Positions 58,343-64,000 of a stretch of 64,000 nt of DNA are shown here, in pieces (positions within the stretch are counted from its first letter, which is position 1; each line of letters begins with the position of its first letter). The stretch covers positions 1,612,001 through 1,676,000 of the forward strand of contig NC_012489.1 in NCBI RefSeq assembly GCF_000010305.1, given 5' to 3'. The position numbers were made by a program, and so were the translations under genes. This DNA comes from Gemmatimonas aurantiaca T-27 (GTDB lineage: Bacteria > Gemmatimonadota > Gemmatimonadetes > Gemmatimonadales > Gemmatimonadaceae). The notes under the pieces are model-generated. The model worked only from the letters and a program-made list of their open reading frames with translations. It was not told the origin of the DNA and did not search any database.

Positions 58343-59782
58343 ATGGCGCTTGTTCGAGAGGATCCCGATCCGGACATGCCGGCTGATGGAATTCCCGAGG
58401 GGATTCCGGCCGAAGATCTGTTGCGCGCGTCGATCGAGGTGGCCCTCGCCGCGGTGCGGGAACCGCTGGTGCTTGCGGTGTCCGGCGGGAGCGACTCCAT
58501 GGCGCTCCTGTTTGCGATGGAGCGTTGGGCTCCCGACCGCATCGCGGCCGTCGCCACCTTCGATCATGGCACCGGCAGTTATGCGACGGATGCGGCCTCG
58601 CTGGTGGCCGCGCACGGCCGTCGACTGGGCCTCACCGTGATTCGTGAACGGGCCCGGCGGCCGGGCGTCAACGAGGCCGCCTGGCGCGATGCGCGCTGGA
58701 GTTTCCTGCAGCGTGTGGCGCGCGGTTTTCATGCCCGGGTGGCCACCGCACATACGCGCGATGATCAGGCCGAAACCGTGGTCATGCGCTTGCTGCGTGG
58801 CAGTGGTGCTCGTGGACTGGCCGCGTTGGCGGCGCCGTCGCCAGTGGTGCGACCGTGGTTGGGTGTGTCCCGGGAAGAGCTGACCCGCTGGCTGGCCAGC
58901 GAAGGGCTGCCGTTCCTGGAAGATCCCATGAACGCGTCGCGGTACTTCCTGCGTGCTCGGGTCCGCCATGAACTGCTCCCCGCCTGCGAGGCGGCGTCGC
59001 CGGGGTTTCGCGATGCGATGCTGCTGATCGGCGAACGGGCGGCGCGGTGGCGGCGTGAGGTGGAACAGTACCTCGATCAGGCCGGTCTGGTGGTGGAGCA
59101 CGCGGGGCGTTCGGCCAGTCTGCCGGTGGAAGTGCTCGAGCAGACCACGCCGGAAGGGCAGGCGGTGCTCTGGGCCGCCCTGAGTGCCCGGGCCGGGGTC
59201 ACCCTCGATGCGCACGGAACCCGCGCTGCCGTTCGGTTTACCAGCAGCCGACGTCGTGGTGCGTATATCACCGTTGCCGGTGGAGCCGCGATCATGCGGA
59301 CGCGTCGCGCGGCCGAACAGGTGGCGAGTGACGTGGGGGCAGATCGGGGGATCAGGGCGCCGGCAGGCGTAGGAGAACGATTCGTCGTGCGGTCCCGTGC
59401 GGCGGCAAGCGAAGCGGTGGAGTGGAGCGGAGAGTCAACGACCTTGCCGAGGCGGCTGGGGCAGTGGCGATTCCGGCGACTCGCAGCAGCGCCTGCCGCC
59501 TTTGATGCATGGCACATGGGGTTGCCCGCAGGCACATCAGTCGTCGTCCGCCCGTGGAGGGAAGGCGACCGCATTCGGAGTGCCGGGGCAGCAGCAGGGC
59601 GACGTGTGACACGGTATTTTACGGAATCCCGGATTCCCGTACCCGATCGATCGCAGTGGCCGGTGGTGCTGGTCGACGATGAGGTGGCATGGGTTCCAGG
59701 AGTTTGCCGCGGTCTCGCGGCGCCGTCCCGGTCCGGTCGATCGGAGTTGATCTGGTATCGGTGTGAGCGCGAGTTTGACTGA
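58343..59782 (+). CDS. tilS: tRNA(Ile)-lysidine synthetase
   Basis: TilS modifies the wobble cytidine of tRNA-Ile to lysidine, which lets it read AUA. The PP-loop motif [10 protein letters not shown] is at about residues 47-56, followed by the domain core ([32 protein letters not shown]) and a C-terminal domain ending in [20 protein letters not shown]. Its 479 residues are longer than usual. The start is uncertain: ATG 58343 was chosen, and ATG 58301 and 58379 are possible. The stop overlaps the hpt start by 20 bases, so the genes are coupled. The cluster tilS-hpt-ftsH is widely conserved. Confidence 0.9.
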
Positions 59783-60335
59783 ACCGCAGGAGATCCAACC
59801 GGATCCCCGTCTCGATGGTCGGGCCATGAAGCGCGTCGTGTTTGATGCCGGCGCGATCGCGACGCGTGTGCAAGAGCTGGGCGCGGACATCACGGCGGCC
59901 TATCCCGACGGGGACCTGCTCGTACTCGGATTGCTCAAGGGCAGCTTCATCTTCCTGAGCGACCTGGTACGTCACGTCAACCGCCCCTTGCAGGTGGACT
60001 TCCTGGTCGCGTCGTCCTACGGCGATGCGATGGAGTCCTCAGGCGTGGTGCGGCTGTTGTACGATCCGGAAACGGAGTTGGAAGGGAAGCACATCCTGCT
60101 GGTGGAAGACATCGTCGACTCCGGTCGCACGCTCAACCGGCTGGTCGAGTTGTTGCGCGAACGCAATCCTCGCTCGTTGGAGATCTGTGCCCTGCTGCAC
60201 AAGCACATCGCCCATGAGCTTCGTCATCCCACGCGGTTCGTCGGGTTCGACGCGCCGCATGAATTTCTGGTCGGCTACGGGCTCGATCATGCCGAGAATT
60301 TCCGGCATCTCCCGTATGTCGCCAGTCTGCAGTAA
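59763..60335 (+). CDS. hpt: Hypoxanthine phosphoribosyltransferase
   Basis: The 190-residue enzyme salvages hypoxanthine (and guanine) using PRPP. The PRPP-binding motif [14 protein letters not shown] spans residues 111-124, and the fold elements [16 protein letters not shown] and [20 protein letters not shown] are typical. The GTG start at 59763 overlaps tilS by 20 bases; ATG 59826 would be a shorter alternative lacking the N-terminal 21 residues. Gene order tilS-hpt-ftsH is the common bacterial arrangement. No unusual features are seen. Confidence 0.93.
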
Positions 60336-60347
60336 GGCGGACACTCC

Positions 60348-62336
60348 ATGGCACCAAACATGACGCCCGCGCCGAAGAAGCCCAACAACTGGGGGCGGTG
60401 GTCCAAGACGCTCTCGTTCTGGATTCTCGTGATCCTGATTCCGGTGGCCTTCCTGTCGTACGGGAATGGCCGCGAGGCACAGGCTCCGGAGATCGGCTAT
60501 TCCGATTACCGCCAGCAGCTCGAGGCGGGCAACATCAAGCAGGCCACGTTCCAGTCGGACAACGTGCTGATCGGCCAGTTCAACCAGCCCGTCCGCGTGC
60601 AGAACCAGGAAGCGAAGCGCTTCACGGTGCGCATGGTGGCGGGGTCGTTGGCGGACGAACAGGACCGGCTGTATGCACGTGGTGTGCGCACCGCATCGCA
60701 GGAGCCGCGTTTCAACGCCGGCAGCTTCCTGATCACGATGCTGCCGTATCTGCTGCTCATCGGCTTCTGGATTTTCCTGTTCCGTCAGATGCAGGCCGGC
60801 GGCAACAAGGCATTCTCGTTCGGCAAGAGCAAGGCGAAGCTGCTCAGCGGCGATACGCCCAAGCTGACGTTCGCCGATGTGGCGGGCGCTGACGAAGCCA
60901 AGATCGAACTGCAGGAAATCATCGAGTTCCTCAAGGACCCGCAGAAGTTCACCCGTCTCGGCGGTCGTCTGCCGAAGGGCGCGCTGTTGGTGGGCCCGCC
61001 GGGTACCGGCAAGACGCTGCTCGCCAAGGCTGTGGCCGGCGAAGCGGGCCGTCCGTTCTTCAGCATGTCGGGCTCGGATTTTGTCGAGATGTTCGTCGGC
61101 GTCGGCGCGTCACGCGTGCGCGACCTGTTCGAACAGGGCAAGGCCCATGCGCCGTGCATCATCTTCATCGACGAAATCGATGCCGTCGGCCGTCATCGTG
61201 GCGCCGGTCTTGGTGGTGGACACGATGAGCGCGAGCAGACGCTGAACCAGCTCCTCGTGGAGATGGACGGCTTCGAGTCGAACGACGGCGTGATCCTCAT
61301 CGCGGCGACCAACCGTCCTGACGTGCTCGATCCCGCACTGCTGCGCCCGGGTCGTTTCGATCGTCAGATCGTGGTCGATGCGCCGGACCTGCGTGGCCGC
61401 GAAGGCATCCTCAAGGTGCACCTGCGCAACAAGCCGATCGCCGATGACGTGAGTGTCACCGCGCTCGCGCGTGGCACGCCGGGCATGTCGGGTGCCGATC
61501 TGGCCAACCTCGTGAACGAAGGCGCACTGCTCGCGGCGCGCAAGAATCACGAAAAGATCTTCATGAACGATCTGGAAGAAGCGAAGGATCGTGTCATGCT
61601 GGGCGCCGAGCGCAAGTCGCTGGTCATGAAGGACGAAGAGCGTCGCCTGACGGCATTCCACGAAGCGGGGCACGCGGTGTGTGCGATGATCGTCAAGGGC
61701 AACGATCCGCTGCACAAGGTGACCATCGTGCCGCGTGGTCGTGCTCTGGGCATCGCGTTCACGCTGCCCGAAGACGATCGCGTGTCTGTCACGCGTGAGC
61801 AGCTCGAGGCGCGGTTGGTGATGGCGTATGGTGGGCGTGCGGCCGAAGAGATCGTGTTTGGCCACAACCGCGTGACCACCGGTGCAGCCAGCGACATCCA
61901 GCAGGCCACGAGCATTGCGCGCCGTTATGTCACGCAGTGGGGATTGTCCGACACCATCGGTCCGATCCTGGTTGGTGACAACGAGCAGGAGCTCTTCCTC
62001 GGCCGCGAGATCCAGTCGCGCCGTGAAGTCTCCGAGCAGACGGCGCAGATGGTCGATGCGGAAGTGAAGCGGGTGGCGTTCGAAGCCCACGCCCGTGCCG
62101 TCTCCGTGTTGACCGAACACCGGGTGCTGCTCGACTCGGTGGCACACGCCCTGCTCGAACGCGAAACGCTGTCGCGCGACGACATCCTGATTCTCAAGGA
62201 TGGCCGGAGCCTGCCGCCGCGCGCCGAAGAGCCCGTGTTGACCGCGCCGTCGGCGATCGCCGGCAGCACCGCCACCTCACCGGCGCGTCCTGTGTCGCCG
62301 CCGTTGCTTGGTGGTCCTGAGGTTGCCCCTGCGTAA
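60348..62336 (+). CDS. ftsH: ATP-dependent zinc metalloprotease FtsH
   Basis: The 662-residue membrane-anchored AAA+ protease has an N-terminal membrane helix ([18 protein letters not shown]), a periplasmic domain, and a second helix ([18 protein letters not shown]). The AAA+ domain includes Walker A GPPGTGKT (about residues 216-223), Walker [10 protein letters not shown] and the SRH region [20 protein letters not shown]. The M41 peptidase motif is HEAGH (His438 to His442), with the metal Asp near [12 protein letters not shown]. It degrades membrane and regulatory proteins. Its start lies 12 bases after hpt. A Ser/Pro/Ala-rich tail of 40 residues at the C-terminus is disordered. Confidence 0.96.
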   Translation: MAPNMTPAPKKPNNWGRWSKTLSFWILVILIPVAFLSYGNGREAQAPEIGYSDYRQQLEAGNIKQATFQSDNVLIGQFNQPVRVQNQEAKRFTVRMVAGSLADEQDRLYARGVRTASQEPRFNAGSFLITMLPYLLLIGFWIFLFRQMQAGGNKAFSFGKSKAKLLSGDTPKLTFADVAGADEAKIELQEIIEFLKDPQKFTRLGGRLPKGALLVGPPGTGKTLLAKAVAGEAGRPFFSMSGSDFVEMFVGVGASRVRDLFEQGKAHAPCIIFIDEIDAVGRHRGAGLGGGHDEREQTLNQLLVEMDGFESNDGVILIAATNRPDVLDPALLRPGRFDRQIVVDAPDLRGREGILKVHLRNKPIADDVSVTALARGTPGMSGADLANLVNEGALLAARKNHEKIFMNDLEEAKDRVMLGAERKSLVMKDEERRLTAFHEAGHAVCAMIVKGNDPLHKVTIVPRGRALGIAFTLPEDDRVSVTREQLEARLVMAYGGRAAEEIVFGHNRVTTGAASDIQQATSIARRYVTQWGLSDTIGPILVGDNEQELFLGREIQSRREVSEQTAQMVDAEVKRVAFEAHARAVSVLTEHRVLLDSVAHALLERETLSRDDILILKDGRSLPPRAEEPVLTAPSAIAGSTATSPARPVSPPLLGGPEVAPA

Positions 62337-62366
62337 GGCGGCCGTGGGACGCGCCACTGGAGTGGC

Positions 62367-63188
62367 GTGACGGACCCGCTGAGCTTTGCGCTCTCGGTCA
62401 CCTGGCGCGACGGTCTCGAAATCGGGATCGTCGCGCTGGTGTTCTATCGGCTGCTCGCTTTCGTGGAAGGACGTCGCGCGCTGCAGGTGCTGGGCGGCGT
62501 GGTGGTACTGCTGACCGTGTATGGACTGGCCAACTGGCTGCGGCTCACCATGATCCGTGAGCTGCTCGGACTGTTGTTCACGTATGGCGTTTTTGCGCTG
62601 CTCATCATTTTTCAGCCAGAGCTGCGTGCGGCGTTGGCCCACATCGGGCAAGTGCCGGTGACCAAGCTGTTGCGACGCGAAGAGTCCCTGGGATCTCGCG
62701 AAGACGAGATTGCGGATGCGGTGGAACGCCTGTCCCGCAGTGGCGTGGGCGCCATCATTGCCATCGAGCGTGAGGTGTCGCTCGACGAATACCTGGAGAG
62801 CGGCTCGTCGCTCGAAGCGCGACTCACCACAGACCTGTTGGCTACCATTTTCACACCCTATTCGCCGCTGCATGATGGTGCCGTGATCGTGCGCGGCCAT
62901 CAGATCGTGGGCGCCGGGTGCATCCTGCCGTTGTCGCAGGGCAGTGTGAGCTCGCGTTCGATGGGCACGCGTCATCGTGCCGCATTGGGGCTGGCCGAAG
63001 AAACCGATGCGCTGGTGATTGTGGTGTCGGAGGAGACGGCCACGATTTCGGTGGCAGAGGGTGGTGAATTGCGCTCCGGGCTGACTCCGATGCAGATCCG
63101 CGATCTGGTGTTGGGCAACCCGGTGCGTGTCTCCGAGCGTCTGGGTGATCGCACGGGCGAGTGGCGCATGCCCAAGGGGACTGGTTGA
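62367..63188 (+). CDS. cdaA: Diadenylate cyclase CdaA
   Basis: The 273-residue protein makes the second messenger c-di-AMP from ATP. Three N-terminal membrane helices (EIGIVALVFYRLLAFVEG, ALQVLGGVVVLLTVYGLANW, LLGLLFTYGVFALLIIF) precede the DAC domain with DGA (residues 170-172) and RHR (202-204). In CdaA-type proteins the membrane part also serves regulation by CdaR and GlmM. Neither gene is visible here. GTG 62367 has GGAG about five bases upstream. The stop overlaps the next frame's TTG start as TTGA. The c-di-AMP pathway usually controls potassium and osmotic balance. Confidence 0.93.
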   Translation: MTDPLSFALSVTWRDGLEIGIVALVFYRLLAFVEGRRALQVLGGVVVLLTVYGLANWLRLTMIRELLGLLFTYGVFALLIIFQPELRAALAHIGQVPVTKLLRREESLGSREDEIADAVERLSRSGVGAIIAIEREVSLDEYLESGSSLEARLTTDLLATIFTPYSPLHDGAVIVRGHQIVGAGCILPLSQGSVSSRSMGTRHRAALGLAEETDALVIVVSEETATISVAEGGELRSGLTPMQIRDLVLGNPVRVSERLGDRTGEWRMPKGTG

Positions 63189-64000
63189 GCCCCACGGCGT
63201 CGCGGACACCGGTGCGTCGGCGCGGGGTGAAACTGCCTTCTGCGGTAGTGGCGGCCGGCGTCACGACGATGGTGCTCCTCACGGCGTACCTCGCCACGGC
63301 CGCACCGGACCTCACCTTCTGGGATGCCAGCGAACTGACTGCCGCTGCCCATACGCTGGGGATTCCGCATCCGCCCGGTACACCGCTCTGGGTACTGCTC
63401 GGCCGGGTGGCGGTGCTGGCGTTTCAGTCGGTGAATCCCGCGCGGGCGGTCACGTTGCTTTCGGTACTGGCCGCGGCGCTGACCGGCGGTGTCGGGGCCT
63501 GGATGGCCTCACGGTGGATCGGAGCCCGCGGCGCGGTCGTGTCGGCCGTCATTGCGGGCACGTTCTACACCGTGTGGAACAACGCCACCGAAACGGAGGT
63601 GTACGCCGTCTCGCTGCTCGCCAGTGTGTTGTTGCTGTGCGTCGGAGAGCGCGCGGGGCGTGGTGATATCGATGAACCGCAACGCGCCCGACTGCGTGGC
63701 TTGATGGCCTTCATCGTCGGACTGGCGGTGCCTCTTCACTTGAGCATGCTGGTCGCGCTGCCGGCCGCAGTGGCCTTTGCCTGGCGGGGGCCGCGCCCCA
63801 ACGCACGCCAGGTTGTTGGGTGGGGGATGTTGGCGCTACTCGGGTTTTCCACCGTGGCCGTGCTGCCGTTGATGGCGGCTCAAGGGCCGGCGCTGAATTC
63901 CGGCAATCCGATCACATTCGACGCCCTGCTGGCAGTACTTCGGCGCGAGCAGTACGAGGTGCCAGGACTCTGGCCTCGCAATGCCCCACTGTGGCTCCAA
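63185..64000 (+). CDS. DUF2723 membrane protein (O-mannosyltransferase-like), C-terminus beyond window
   Basis: The frame starts at TTG 63185, overlapping the cdaA stop, and stays open to the window end (272 codons). The first extracytoplasmic loop carries the family mark (FWDASELTAAAHTLGIPHPP, then GTPLWVLLGRVAVLAF), and multiple membrane helices follow (TLLSVLAAALTGGVGAWMAS, MLALLGFSTVAVLPLMAAQ). DUF2723 proteins resemble GT-C glycosyltransferases using lipid-linked sugars, so a role in glycosylating exported proteins is possible. The C-terminal part is not seen. The TTG start is supported only by the overlap. Confidence 0.82.
   Translation, partial: MSPTASRTPVRRRGVKLPSAVVAAGVTTMVLLTAYLATAAPDLTFWDASELTAAAHTLGIPHPPGTPLWVLLGRVAVLAFQSVNPARAVTLLSVLAAALTGGVGAWMASRWIGARGAVVSAVIAGTFYTVWNNATETEVYAVSLLASVLLLCVGERAGRGDIDEPQRARLRGLMAFIVGLAVPLHLSMLVALPAAVAFAWRGPRPNARQVVGWGMLALLGFSTVAVLPLMAAQGPALNSGNPITFDALLAVLRREQYEVPGLWPRNAPLWLQ

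Overview
The window looks like chromosomal DNA from a high-GC Gram-negative bacterium, most likely a Gemmatimonas-type member of the Gemmatimonadota. This is an inference from three things: many secreted S9/M28 peptidases and carboxypeptidase-regulatory-like outer-envelope proteins, an atypical (Sec-dependent, clade II-like) nitrous oxide reductase cluster without nirK, nirS or norB in view, and a fused aspartokinase-homoserine dehydrogenase. No rRNA, tRNA, CRISPR array, transposase or prophage gene was seen.

Left part (1-16.3 kb): a TonB-like protein, a secreted amidase, a DUF1707/LiaF-like protein and IlvD are followed by a small locus of lower GC. That locus encodes an 8-cysteine secreted peptide, a membrane-anchored DsbA-like thioredoxin and a large carboxypeptidase-regulatory/plug-like protein. 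A perfect TTGACA box lies before it, and a run of exactly 12 G fills the 17-base spacer to a weak -10, so the promoter may be phase-variable. Three more members of the large-protein family lie within 16 kb; one is shortened and two form an ATGA-coupled pair behind an S9 peptidase.

16.3-29.6 kb: three unassigned small genes, then an AT-rich intergenic segment (one 60-base line is 30% GC) with regularly spaced DnaA-box-like 9-mers. Next comes a tightly coupled four-gene operon of two ATP-grasp ligases, a class I glutamine amidotransferase-like hydrolase and a GCS2 carboxylate-amine ligase, which looks like a pathway for an unknown gamma-glutamyl or peptide-like metabolite. A GxxExxY gene lies inside an imperfect inverted repeat, followed by an alpha-glucan operon on the minus strand (glgP, glgA, GH57).

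29.7-46.5 kb: threonine branch genes (fused ThrA, ThrC, ATGA overlap), an SDR-fold protein without its catalytic lysine, envelope proteins (LTxxQ-type, DUF4403), an M28 and a second S9 peptidase, a penicillin acylase with a lectin-like neighbour, a nitronate monooxygenase-like/DUF4442 pair and a family 2 glycosyltransferase.

46.5-57.9 kb: nitrogen metabolism. The minus-strand order is nosZ, a membrane protein, nosL, nosD, nosF, nosY and a cupredoxin lipoprotein, mostly with overlapping stops and starts. An NsrR-type Rrf2 regulator diverges from nosZ, and a heme-copper-oxidase-like membrane protein overlaps the end of nsrR. A PII protein lacking Tyr51 is coupled to an Amt ammonium transporter. 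57.9-64 kb: housekeeping genes tilS, hpt, ftsH and cdaA run into a truncated DUF2723 membrane protein. Many starts in the window have no clear Shine-Dalgarno, so several start choices rest on signal peptides or overlaps.
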